This document shows, piece by piece, positions 1-5,716 of a stretch of DNA of 26,321 nucleotides. Under the pieces are notes generated by a model. The model did no database searches and was not told the DNA's origin. It saw only the letters and a program-made list of their open reading frames with translations. Origin of the DNA: CAWDLX01 sp046728155 (GTDB lineage: Bacteria; Actinomycetota; Actinomycetes; Mycobacteriales; Micromonosporaceae); the NCBI GenBank assembly GCA_046728155.1, contig JBKPDY010000007.1:1-26321 (forward strand). The letters run 5' to 3'. The position numbers and the translations under genes were made by a program. How positions within the stretch are numbered: the first letter of the stretch is position 1; each line of letters begins with the position of its first letter.

Positions 1-128
1 CCCTCGGCGGCGGCTGGTACCTCCTCGGCGCCGCCGCGTTCCTCTCCATGGCCCTACCCCTGGCCGTCTTCTTCGGCCTGCAACGCTACTTCGTCCGCGG
101 CATCGTCGGCGGCGCCGTCAAAGGCTGA
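1..128 (+). CDS. Carbohydrate ABC transporter permease, C-terminal end (partial)
   Basis: Only the last 41 codons are in the window; the gene starts upstream. The readable tail is hydrophobic (LGAAAFLSMALPLAVFF) and ends LQRYFVRGIVGGAVKG before the stop at 126-128. This ending is typical of MalG-type inner permease subunits of CUT1 sugar importers, which form the membrane channel with a second permease and a cytoplasmic ATPase. The substrate cannot be read from this fragment. The gene is probably the last of its operon, because a large inverted repeat follows seven bases after the stop. The family call rests on the C-terminal signature alone. Confidence 0.75.
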   Translation, partial: LGGGWYLLGAAAFLSMALPLAVFFGLQRYFVRGIVGGAVKG

Positions 129-134
129 CCCCAA

Positions 135-195
135 AGATCCACAGAATATCGACAACGCTCAACCCGCTGCACATCCTCGATATTCTGTTGGATCT
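135..195. repeat. Imperfect 18-bp inverted repeat, possible terminator
   Basis: The left arm AGATCCACAGAATATCGA (135-152) pairs with the right arm at 177-195 across a 24-nt loop, with one bulged base. The stem is AT-rich for this genome. It begins seven bases after the permease stop, so it may end that transcript, although no T-run follows. It could also be an operator or the remnant of a small mobile element. Confidence 0.6.
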
Positions 196-249
196 CCCCG
201 CGGAAGCCGACCGTACAGGTAAGCGGGTTCCGCTCGGTAGCAACCTGGG

Positions 250-263
250 TAGCATGCTCGGTA
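250..263 (+). promoter_or_regulatory. -10 element for a leaderless antitoxin transcript
   Basis: TAGCAT (250-255) lies seven bases before the ATG at 263, the spacing expected if transcription begins at the start codon. No Shine-Dalgarno sequence precedes this ATG. No clear -35 is visible, so the assignment rests on the -10 and its spacing. The site includes the 8-bp palindrome AGCATGCT (252-259), a possible antitoxin operator. Confidence 0.4.
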
Positions 264-493
264 TGAAGGTCAGTGTGAGCCTTCCGGACGAGGACCTCGC
301 GTACATCGACGAGTACCTCGGTCGCACGGGCGCGCCGTCGCGGTCATCTGTCCTGCACCGCGCGGTCGCACTCCTGCGGATGAGCGAACTCGAGGGTGCG
401 TACGAGTCGGCGTGGGAAGAGTGGCAGTCGGCCGACATCCGTCAACTGTGGGACCTCACCGTCGGCGATGGGCTCTCCGATGCACCGGGGTGA
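263..493 (+). CDS. MazE-type / ribbon-helix-helix antitoxin
   Basis: This 76-residue protein begins MKVSVSLPDEDLAYIDEYL, the beta-strand and first helix of a ribbon-helix-helix DNA-binding domain. A second helix follows around residues 24-37 (SRSSVLHRAVALL). The acidic and aromatic C-terminal half (about 38-65) should be the part that wraps the toxin. It is the antitoxin partner of the MazF-like gene that overlaps it by 14 nt. The ATG at 263 is preferred over the ATG at 254 because the conserved MKVSVSLP begins there and a -10-like TAGCAT sits seven bases upstream. Pairs of this kind usually repress their own promoter. The type II antitoxin call is firm; the exact subfamily is less so. Confidence 0.85.
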   Translation: MKVSVSLPDEDLAYIDEYLGRTGAPSRSSVLHRAVALLRMSELEGAYESAWEEWQSADIRQLWDLTVGDGLSDAPG

Positions 494-827
494 TGTCTTT
501 CTGGTCAACCTCGATCACGATGCTGGCATCGAGAATAGGACTGCGTGCCCGGTCGTCCTGGTGAGCAACGACGCGGCGAATACCACGGCCAGTCGGAATC
601 GGCGCGGTGTCGTCGCGGTCGTACCGATCACATCGAACACGAGCCGCGTCTATCCGTTCCAGGTGTGGTTGAGCGATGGTGAGGCAGGTCTAGAACGACG
701 GTCGAAGGCCCAGGCCGAGCAACTTGCTTCGATCGATGTCACGCGACTTGGCCGGCGCGTTGGCGCTCTGCGACCCGCCACCCTACGCCAGCTCGACGAG
801 GCCCTGCGGCTGCATCTGGCCCTCTGA
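480..827 (+). CDS. MazF-family endoribonuclease toxin
   Basis: This 115-residue protein has the PemK/MazF fold signatures in order: RGDVFLVNLD at the N-terminus, PVVLVSNDAAN near residue 25, VVPITSN near 48, YPFQVWL near 58, then AQAEQLASIDVTRL and a C-terminal helix. MazF toxins cut mRNA at short sequences and halt growth when the antitoxin decays. The ATG at 480 lies inside the antitoxin gene, a 14-nt overlap that fits translational coupling. An earlier in-frame ATG at 396 would add 28 residues with no family similarity, so 480 is the better start. Length is normal and no inactivating change is evident. The cleavage sequence cannot be predicted from here. Confidence 0.9.
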   Translation: MHRGDVFLVNLDHDAGIENRTACPVVLVSNDAANTTASRNRRGVVAVVPITSNTSRVYPFQVWLSDGEAGLERRSKAQAEQLASIDVTRLGRRVGALRPATLRQLDEALRLHLAL

Positions 828-922
828 CGAGGCCGCCGGACAACCGTCCAGACCACCGGGCGGGATGGGACCGAAGCCTGACGGACAACGGATCGCTTCG
901 CCAATGGCCGTAGGCGCATCGG

Positions 923-928
923 TATGCT
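923..928 (+). promoter_or_regulatory. -10-like element upstream of the first Uma2 gene
   Basis: TATGCT at 923-928 lies 23 nt before the ATG at 952, with GGAGG (942-946) between them. No convincing -35 is seen. The same hexamer occurs at a similar distance before the two minus-strand membrane-protein genes. Confidence 0.35.
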
Positions 929-951
929 CTAGTCGTGGAACGGAGGTCGTC

Positions 952-1497
952 ATGAGCGCGGCAACCGTCGGGTCGGAGATGCCAGCAGTGATCACGCTCG
1001 ACGACGTTGCTGCCATGTCGAGCGCAGATGAGCATCACCGGTACGAACTGAGTCGCGAAGGGGTGCTCTCGATCATGCCTCCAGCCACGCCGGAGCATGC
1101 ACTGATAGTGTCGCGGCTGACGCACTGGCTGTACCTGAACGGATTCGGGCCGGACGAGGTCACGGCCGACTGCGGTATCGACGTGGGCGGCGGTCGCCAG
1201 CCCGACCTCACGGTGTGGGCTAAAGGAAAGCCACCGCGGCGGGCCCGGTCCAGTTATGCGGGAGTCGTCGGTCTGCTCCTGGTGATCGAAGTGGTCTCTC
1301 CCGACAGTCAGACGATCGACCGCGTGATCAAGCGGGATGAGTATGCAGCCGCAGGGGTACCCCGCTACTGGATCGTTGACGCAGACCAGGGCAACACGGT
1401 CCACATGTTCCGGCTCGCTCGCGACGGGTACACGTACGAGCGTGAGCCGACATCACTGGCGTGGCTGCTCAACGACGCGCCGCCTGACGTCGGCTGA
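952..1497 (+). CDS. Uma2 family (PD-(D/E)XK) putative endonuclease
   Basis: This 181-residue protein carries the Uma2 (DUF820) pattern: RQPDLTVW with Asp85, then a hydrophobic strand ending IEVVSP with Glu113, then TIDRVIKRDEY with Lys127, then GVPRYWIVD. Asp, Glu and Lys form the restriction-endonuclease-type nuclease core. The family is abundant in cyanobacteria and some actinobacteria, and its role there is unsettled. Start choice: the ATG at 952 has GGAGG five bases upstream and begins just before the first family-like residues. The frame is open further upstream, but that part overlaps the toxin gene and looks non-coding. A second member of the family lies at 17868-18461; the two proteins differ strongly outside the core, so they are not a recent duplication. 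Confidence 0.87.
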   Translation: MSAATVGSEMPAVITLDDVAAMSSADEHHRYELSREGVLSIMPPATPEHALIVSRLTHWLYLNGFGPDEVTADCGIDVGGGRQPDLTVWAKGKPPRRARSSYAGVVGLLLVIEVVSPDSQTIDRVIKRDEYAAAGVPRYWIVDADQGNTVHMFRLARDGYTYEREPTSLAWLLNDAPPDVG

Positions 1498-1673
1498 CCC
1501 GTCTCTCGCCGACCTTGTCGACGGCGCGATCGGCGAACTGCCGGCCGTTCATGAGACGCATGGCTACCACGCACAGGGGCGTGAGTGTTAGGGCCTGTTT
1601 CAGAAGAGTGGGGTGGGGCCGGCGCGACCGCGGTGGCCGAGGCCACCCGCGATCGGTACGGCGTGATCCGATG

Positions 1674-1703
1674 TTGACAGGCAAGTACTGGCTTGCGTAA
1701 CGT
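1674..1703 (+). promoter_or_regulatory. Consensus-like promoter for a leaderless regulator gene
   Basis: TTGACA (1674-1679), an 18-nt spacer and TAACGT (1698-1703) form one of the clearest housekeeping-type promoters in the window. The regulator's GTG (1710) is six bases downstream of the -10, so the transcript should start at or next to the start codon and lack a leader. Confidence 0.7.
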
Positions 1704-1709
1704 TCTGGT

Positions 1710-2069
1710 GTGGGTGACGTCTTCAAGGCCTTGGCGGATCCTACGCGCCGCACGATCCTCGACGAGCTGACCGACCGGAACGGGCAGACGCTCTTTGAGA
1801 TCTGCTCGCGCCTGGTGGCCAAGCACGGGCTTGGCTCGTCGCGGCAGGCGATCTCGCAGCACCTCGACGTTCTGGAGGCCGCGGGTCTGGTCGAGACCAG
1901 CCGCGACGGCCGGTACAAGTTCCACTACATCAACACCACGCCGCTCGAACCGATCGTCGAGCGGTGGCTCAAGAAGGCTGGGAAGACGCCGGTGGCCGCC
2001 TTGGCACCCGCGCCAGCACCCGGCGGGAGGGATCGACATGAGAATCAACCTGGCCAGCGTGCTCGTTGA
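1710..2069 (+). CDS. ArsR/SmtB-type winged-helix transcriptional regulator
   Basis: This 119-residue protein opens GDVFKALADPTRRTILDEL, the classic N-terminal helix of ArsR-type repressors. The recognition helix (SRQAISQHLDVLEAAGLV, about 49-66) and wing (SRDGRYKFHYI) follow. The only cysteine is a lone Cys at about residue 32, so there is no CxC-type metal site. It belongs with the non-metal members often paired with SRPBCC or VOC proteins. The GTG start is set by the promoter six bases upstream and by the family's usual N-terminus. Its last 32 nt overlap the next gene, which suggests coupled expression. It probably controls its own two-gene operon; the effector is unknown. Confidence 0.88.
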   Translation: MGDVFKALADPTRRTILDELTDRNGQTLFEICSRLVAKHGLGSSRQAISQHLDVLEAAGLVETSRDGRYKFHYINTTPLEPIVERWLKKAGKTPVAALAPAPAPGGRDRHENQPGQRAR

Positions 2070-2427
2070 CGACCAGGAGAAGGCGCTGCGGTTTTATACC
2101 GAGGTCCTCGGTTTCAAGGAGAAGACCAACATTCCTTTGGGTGAGCATCGGTGGATCACCGTGGTGTCCCCGGAGGATGCGGATGGCACCGAGCTCCTCC
2201 TCGAACCCGACGAACACCCGGCGGCCAAGCCGTTCAAGAAGGCGCTGGTCGCCGACGGCATCCCGTTCACTTCTTTCGCCGTCGGCGACGTCCGGGCGGA
2301 GTACGAGCGGCTGCGCGGGCTCGGGGTGCGCTTCACCCAGGAGCCCACGGATATGGGGCCGGTGACGACGGCAGTGCTCGACGACACCTGCGGCAACCTG
2401 GTCCAGATCGCCCACCGGGCCGGCTAG
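2038..2427 (+). CDS. VOC (glyoxalase/bleomycin-resistance) superfamily protein
   Basis: This 129-residue protein starts MRINLASVLVDDQEKALRFY and continues TEVLGFK, the usual opening of a vicinal-oxygen-chelate domain. A second half-repeat starts near FAVGDVRAEYERLRGLGV and ends DTCGNLVQIAHR. VOC proteins include glyoxalases, dioxygenases and antibiotic-binding proteins; the N-terminal metal histidine of true glyoxalase I is not apparent, so the reaction is open. GGGAGG (2025-2030) precedes the ATG at a good distance. The 32-nt overlap with the ArsR gene makes the pair one transcription unit, so the regulator's ligand may be this protein's substrate. Confidence 0.88.
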   Translation: MRINLASVLVDDQEKALRFYTEVLGFKEKTNIPLGEHRWITVVSPEDADGTELLLEPDEHPAAKPFKKALVADGIPFTSFAVGDVRAEYERLRGLGVRFTQEPTDMGPVTTAVLDDTCGNLVQIAHRAG

Positions 2428-2500
2428 TGCCTATGTCAGACGTGGTGTCGGTAGCTGCTGGGCCTGGTGTCCGGGTGGTGTGTCGTTGATCGATAAATGG

Positions 2501-2550
2501 CGAGATCTCCGTGTCGTCGACCAAAGCGTTCGTCAACTCCGGAGATCTCG
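2501..2550. repeat. 10-bp perfect inverted repeat ahead of transposase fragment
   Basis: CGAGATCTCC (2501-2510) and GGAGATCTCG (2541-2550) are exact inverted complements 30 nt apart, just before the transposase remnant. This may be the left end or leader structure of the insertion sequence that left the fragment. Confidence 0.6.
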
Positions 2551-2559
2551 TGGGTACCG

Positions 2560-2807
2560 GTGACTGTTCGGGCGGATCTGACCGATCAGCAATGGGCGGT
2601 GCTGGAACCGTTGTTGCCCAAGGGGAGGAAGCCGGGTCGTCCACCGAGGTGGAGTAAGCACAGCTGATCGATGGGATCCGGTGGCGGACGGGGGCGCCTG
2701 AAGGTCTCGTCGATCGCCGTACGTTGCTCGATCGTCTCGCGATCCTCGAGGACGTTGACGAGATAGCGACTGAATGTGTGCGACGGTGGCTGTCGGCCTT
2801 CGCCTAA
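2560..2807 (+). pseudogene. IS5-type transposase N-terminal remnant, frameshifted and truncated
   Basis: From the GTG at 2560 the frame reads VRADLTDQQWAVLEPLLP and then GRKPGRPPRWSKH, the N-terminus of IS5/IS4-like transposases. It stops at 2665-2667. Moving one frame at 2664 restores LIDGIRWRTGAP, the family continuation, so a single-base frameshift has occurred. After about 2699 the similarity is lost. The shifted frame stays open to 2805-2807 with a helical sequence (RRTLLDRLAILEDVDEIATE) that I do not recognise; it may be the end of another disrupted gene. No DDE catalytic part remains, so the element is dead. The rest of 2428-2803 holds no other gene that I can support. Confidence 0.75.
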
Positions 2808-3379
2808 CTAATCTCTTTCCTGGCAGCTGCCTTTGTCGCCTGCTTGTACTCCCGTACCTTGGCCAGCGAACCCTCGTCGGTGATGTCGGCCACGGACCGG
2901 TGGGAACCTTCCTCGCCGTAGACGCCGGTGGCTTCTCGCCAGCCCGAGGGCTGGATCTCGAACTGCTTGGCTAGCAGGGCGACGAAGATCTGCGACTTCT
3001 GCTTGCCGAAGCCCGGCAGCTCTCCGACTCTGCCCACCAGCTCGGGACCGGTCGAGGCGTCTTTCCAGATCCGGGCGGCGTCGCCGTCGTACTTCGTCAC
3101 GAGAACCTGGCATAGCTCCTGCGCCCGCTTGGCGTTGGCCCTCGGAAAGCGGTGCAGCGCCGGCGGCCGGGCGAATATCTCGGTCAGCGCGTCCGCGTCC
3201 ATCTCGGCCAGCTCGCGAGCGTCCAGGTCGTGTCCAAGTCGCTGCTTGAGGACAAACGGCGATGAGAACGCTTTCTCCATCGGAATCTGCTGATCTAGAA
3301 GCATACCAAGAAGTAGGGCAAGCGGGTCATTTCGGAGCAATGCGGCGGCCGCTGGCTCAATCGGGAGTGAGAGCGCCAT
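2804..3379 (-). CDS. HhH-GPD family base-excision-repair-like protein
   Basis: This 191-residue protein has a helix-hairpin-helix at about 119-136 (GELPGFGKQKSQIFVALLAK) within a helical domain that starts near NDPLALLLGMLLDQQIPMEK. It matches the actinobacterial HhH-GPD proteins described as an uncharacterised family related to endonuclease III and AlkA glycosylases. The iron-sulfur cysteine cluster of endonuclease III is absent, as usual in this family. The substrate lesion is unknown. A strong Shine-Dalgarno AAGGAGGT (3394-3387 on the minus strand) lies seven bases before the ATG and fixes the start. Its stop lies against the transposase remnant, and the two are convergent. Confidence 0.87.
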   Translation of the reverse strand: MALSLPIEPAAAALLRNDPLALLLGMLLDQQIPMEKAFSSPFVLKQRLGHDLDARELAEMDADALTEIFARPPALHRFPRANAKRAQELCQVLVTKYDGDAARIWKDASTGPELVGRVGELPGFGKQKSQIFVALLAKQFEIQPSGWREATGVYGEEGSHRSVADITDEGSLAKVREYKQATKAAARKEIS

Positions 3380-3746
3380 GTGCGGAACCTCCTTCGTGTA
3401 GATCTGTTCTCATCCTGCCTCGTAGGGGTGACGGCTACGCGCTTTGGGGGTGCGCCCAGGATGCCCAGGCCCGGGCCGTGATGCCCGCGAAGTCCGCCGG
3501 ACTCGATGAGGAGGGTGATCGCGTGCCGTGTGAGACGCCGTAGTGGTCGGCGAGAGCGCCGGTACGGATCGGCATCCGATCTGGCGACGCGGCACCCAGG
3601 ACAGGAGACGTTCTTTACGGCCTGCGGCATCCGATGCCGGCCGCTTGCTGTCGTCGGCCCTTGCGGGTGAGCCGGTCGATGTCCCACGCGATCAGCCGTT
3701 CGAGTCACCGAGCGGAGCCCCGAGATCGGTCCGTCCCGCGGAATGC
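3380..3746. other. Intergenic stretch without a supportable gene
   Basis: These 367 bases between two minus-strand genes hold open frames on both strands, but none has a recognisable domain or a good ribosome site. The visible structure is a short inverted repeat GGCATC/GATGCC around 3628-3640. A minus-strand frame covering most of the region encodes an Arg-rich peptide with a CPGC motif. It may be a decayed gene, but I cannot name it. Confidence 0.5.
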
Positions 3747-4604
3747 CTAGTCGCGCTTGAGGATCGCATCGCGGACCTGGCGGAAAACGCCCTCGGATTC
3801 AGCCGCCTCCCGGTTGATGAAGATGATGGCGCCGATACTGCCCGGGTCGACCCAGACGCAAACGCCGAATGTCTGACCCTGCTCTGTCGCCGAACCGCAT
3901 CGTCCGGTCCCGCTGAGCTGGCCCGGATCCACATCGTGGACATTCGCGATCCGCTCGGAGCCAGCTTCGTGGAACAGCTGCGTCATCTTGGCGTCAGGGT
4001 CCGCTATGGTCCCGGTGGCGGCCACCACAACTACCGGCTTCGACCTGTCGCCAGCCTCCAGGTACAGCGCGGCGATCGAACCGGTTGGGTTCGTGACCTC
4101 GTTCCGGACATCGTTGGTCATGTTCGGCTGCGTCAACGAGCCGCTGGGGTCCGCAGCGAGCTCGAAGTTGCCGATCCGCTGTGGGGTGGACAGGTGCTCG
4201 ACGACCGGCTTGTTGCTATTTCGCAATAGGACGAACGCCGCGGCGCCGCCGCCGACCACAAGCACGGCCACCACCGCGATGGCGACCCACAATGAGGTCC
4301 GCGAATTCGGCGTTGGCGGGGGTCCGCCGTACGGCACCTCGCCGTAGGGCGGAGGCGGGCCGTACGAGGGCTGCCCTGGGGGCGGGCCGTACGAGGGCTG
4401 CCCTGGGGGCGGGCCGTACGAGGGCTGCGCCGGGGGCGGGCCGTACGACGGCTGCCCCGCAGGCGAGCCATACGAGGGCGGCATCGACGCCGGGCCGTAT
4501 GTCGGCTGCGGCGGCGGACCATACGACGGCGGGGGAGACGGCGGCATCGGCGAGCCGGGGCCACCCGGCGGGTGGTACGGGTACTGCTGTCCGGGGTCCG
4601 ACAT
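3747..4604 (-). CDS. Pro/Tyr-rich single-pass membrane protein, paralogue A
   Basis: This 285-residue protein has three parts. Residues 1-100 are a Pro/Gly/Tyr/Gln-rich cytoplasmic tail with tandem PPPGQPSYG units. Residues 105-127 form one transmembrane helix (SLWVAIAVVAVLVVGG). Residues 130-285 form an extracytoplasmic domain with two cysteines (Cys236, Cys249) likely to make a disulfide. The next gene encodes the same layout with the same TM start and a similar C-terminus (RCGS, then INREAA and QVRDAILKRD), so the two are tandem paralogues. The ATG at 4604 has GAAGGAG upstream. I do not recognise a function. Tails of this kind are common in actinobacterial membrane proteins and may mediate weak multivalent contacts. 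The gene is well formed, with GC-rich codon use like its neighbours. Confidence 0.85.
   Translation of the reverse strand: MSDPGQQYPYHPPGGPGSPMPPSPPPSYGPPPQPTYGPASMPPSYGSPAGQPSYGPPPAQPSYGPPPGQPSYGPPPGQPSYGPPPPYGEVPYGGPPPTPNSRTSLWVAIAVVAVLVVGGGAAAFVLLRNSNKPVVEHLSTPQRIGNFELAADPSGSLTQPNMTNDVRNEVTNPTGSIAALYLEAGDRSKPVVVVAATGTIADPDAKMTQLFHEAGSERIANVHDVDPGQLSGTGRCGSATEQGQTFGVCVWVDPGSIGAIIFINREAAESEGVFRQVRDAILKRD
4357..4518. repeat. 27-bp tandem repeat inside the Pro/Tyr-rich gene
   Basis: About six 27-bp units encode the nine-residue motif GPPPGQPSY on the minus strand. The units at 4357-4383 and 4384-4410 are identical and the rest diverge progressively. The unit is a multiple of three, so copy-number change would keep the reading frame. 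Confidence 0.8.
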
Positions 4605-4637
4605 AGTGACTTTCACTCCTTCACATAGGTCAGGCTG

Positions 4638-4643
4638 AGCATA
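4638..4643 (-). promoter_or_regulatory. -10-like element for paralogue A
   Basis: The minus strand reads TATGCT here, 33 nt before the ATG at 4604, with the ribosome site between. No good -35 is seen. Paralogue B has the same hexamer at nearly the same distance. Confidence 0.4.
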
Positions 4644-4766
4644 TGTGCGCAGACCGATGGGCCACAGACGGCGGACGGCTTGCATCCAAGGGCTGTGGAG
4701 CGTGGCGGTAGCGGCGGGAATGACTCGGCTGCGGCGCGACCCAGAGACTTCCGCGCCGCCATGCAC

Positions 4767-5567
4767 TCAGTCGCGGCTGAGAACCGCCGCCCGTACGTCG
4801 CGGAACAGGTTCTCGCTACTGGCGTCGTCACGATTGACGATGATGGTCGCGCCAAAACTGCCGTGGTCGCTCCACGCGCAGAACACGATCCGCTCCGTGT
4901 CGTCGGTCTCGGATCCGCACCGCGCCGAGCCGCCGAGTGGACCAGGATCGATATCATGTACGCCGACGAAGACCGTGGTCGGGTCGTCCGACGTGAAAGC
5001 CGCGTCGAGGGTGCCCTCGGGGTCGGAGTTGTTCCCGGTCGCGGCCATCATGATGACCGGCTTCGACGCATCCGACGGGTCCTTGTAGACCGCCGCGACG
5101 AGATCCTTGGCCTCAGGTACGTCGGACCGGAACTCCGCCTCGAGTCTGGACGCCGCGGCCACGTCGTTGGGATCAGTCGACTGCACCAGCGAACCGATCT
5201 TGTGTGGCACGCTGACGTGCGCGTTGCGCTCCTGAACGCCTGGGAGCACATACCTAGCGACCGCGAAGCCACCAGCCGCGACGATGACGACTACCACTGC
5301 GATCGCCACCCAGAGCGAGGTGTGCGACTTCTTCCGGGGGGATGTCGGCACGCCGGTGTAGCCCGGGCCGCCCTGCGGTGGATACCCGAACGCCTCCATC
5401 GACGGTGGCGAGGCGGGCCCATGACGCGTCGGCGTTACGTACTGCTCGGCCGGTCCGTACTCCGGCGGCCGGTACGGCTGCGGACCGAACGGTTGCGGCG
5501 GCAGCTGAGGCGCCGGTCGTGATCCGTACGGCTGGGGCTGGTCCGCGTTGGGATACGTCTCGGACAT
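4767..5567 (-). CDS. Pro/Tyr-rich single-pass membrane protein, paralogue B
   Basis: This 266-residue protein has an N-terminal Pro/Gln/Tyr-rich tail (1-80), one transmembrane helix (83-106, beginning SLWVAIAVVVVIV) and an extracytoplasmic domain (107-266). It shares with paralogue A the pattern ASKPVIMMAATG, VGVHDIDPGPL, RCGSET, NRDDASSENLF and DVRAAVLSRD. Its cysteines (217 and 230) have the same 13-residue spacing as those of A (236 and 249), which supports a conserved disulfide. The Pro/Tyr tail is not a perfect repeat, unlike that of A. The start at 5567 follows GAGGA and gives a clean N-terminus; earlier Met codons run into the promoter. The function is unknown. Confidence 0.85.
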   Translation of the reverse strand: MSETYPNADQPQPYGSRPAPQLPPQPFGPQPYRPPEYGPAEQYVTPTRHGPASPPSMEAFGYPPQGGPGYTGVPTSPRKKSHTSLWVAIAVVVVIVAAGGFAVARYVLPGVQERNAHVSVPHKIGSLVQSTDPNDVAAASRLEAEFRSDVPEAKDLVAAVYKDPSDASKPVIMMAATGNNSDPEGTLDAAFTSDDPTTVFVGVHDIDPGPLGGSARCGSETDDTERIVFCAWSDHGSFGATIIVNRDDASSENLFRDVRAAVLSRD

Positions 5568-5597
5568 CGGTCCTCTTCTCGTCGCCGGGGATCGCGA

Positions 5598-5603
5598 GCA
5601 TAG
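5598..5603 (-). promoter_or_regulatory. -10-like element for paralogue B
   Basis: TATGCT on the minus strand, 30 nt before the ATG at 5567. The -35 region is weak. The surrounding 5568-5716 is the divergent control region shared with the TPR gene on the plus strand. Confidence 0.4.
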
Positions 5604-5716
5604 ATGCTTCACAGCTTGCCCGCTCTACGCGCTGACTGCCGTGGCCGTGGTCACAGCTCGGACGCGAATGGAGGTTGACGCGACGTGCCCCGGTGCCGTC
5701 GGCGAGGATTGAATGC

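Noticed and set aside
739..1404. Minus-strand open frame opposite the first Uma2 gene
   Set aside because: The Uma2 motifs support the plus strand; no features support the minus frame.
3262..3543. Plus-strand open frame in and after the HhH-GPD gene
   Set aside because: It overlaps a well-supported minus-strand gene and encodes no known domain.
3543..4229. Plus-strand open frame opposite the first Pro/Tyr-rich membrane protein
   Set aside because: The minus-strand gene has a TM helix, a paralogue and a ribosome site; this frame is its shadow.
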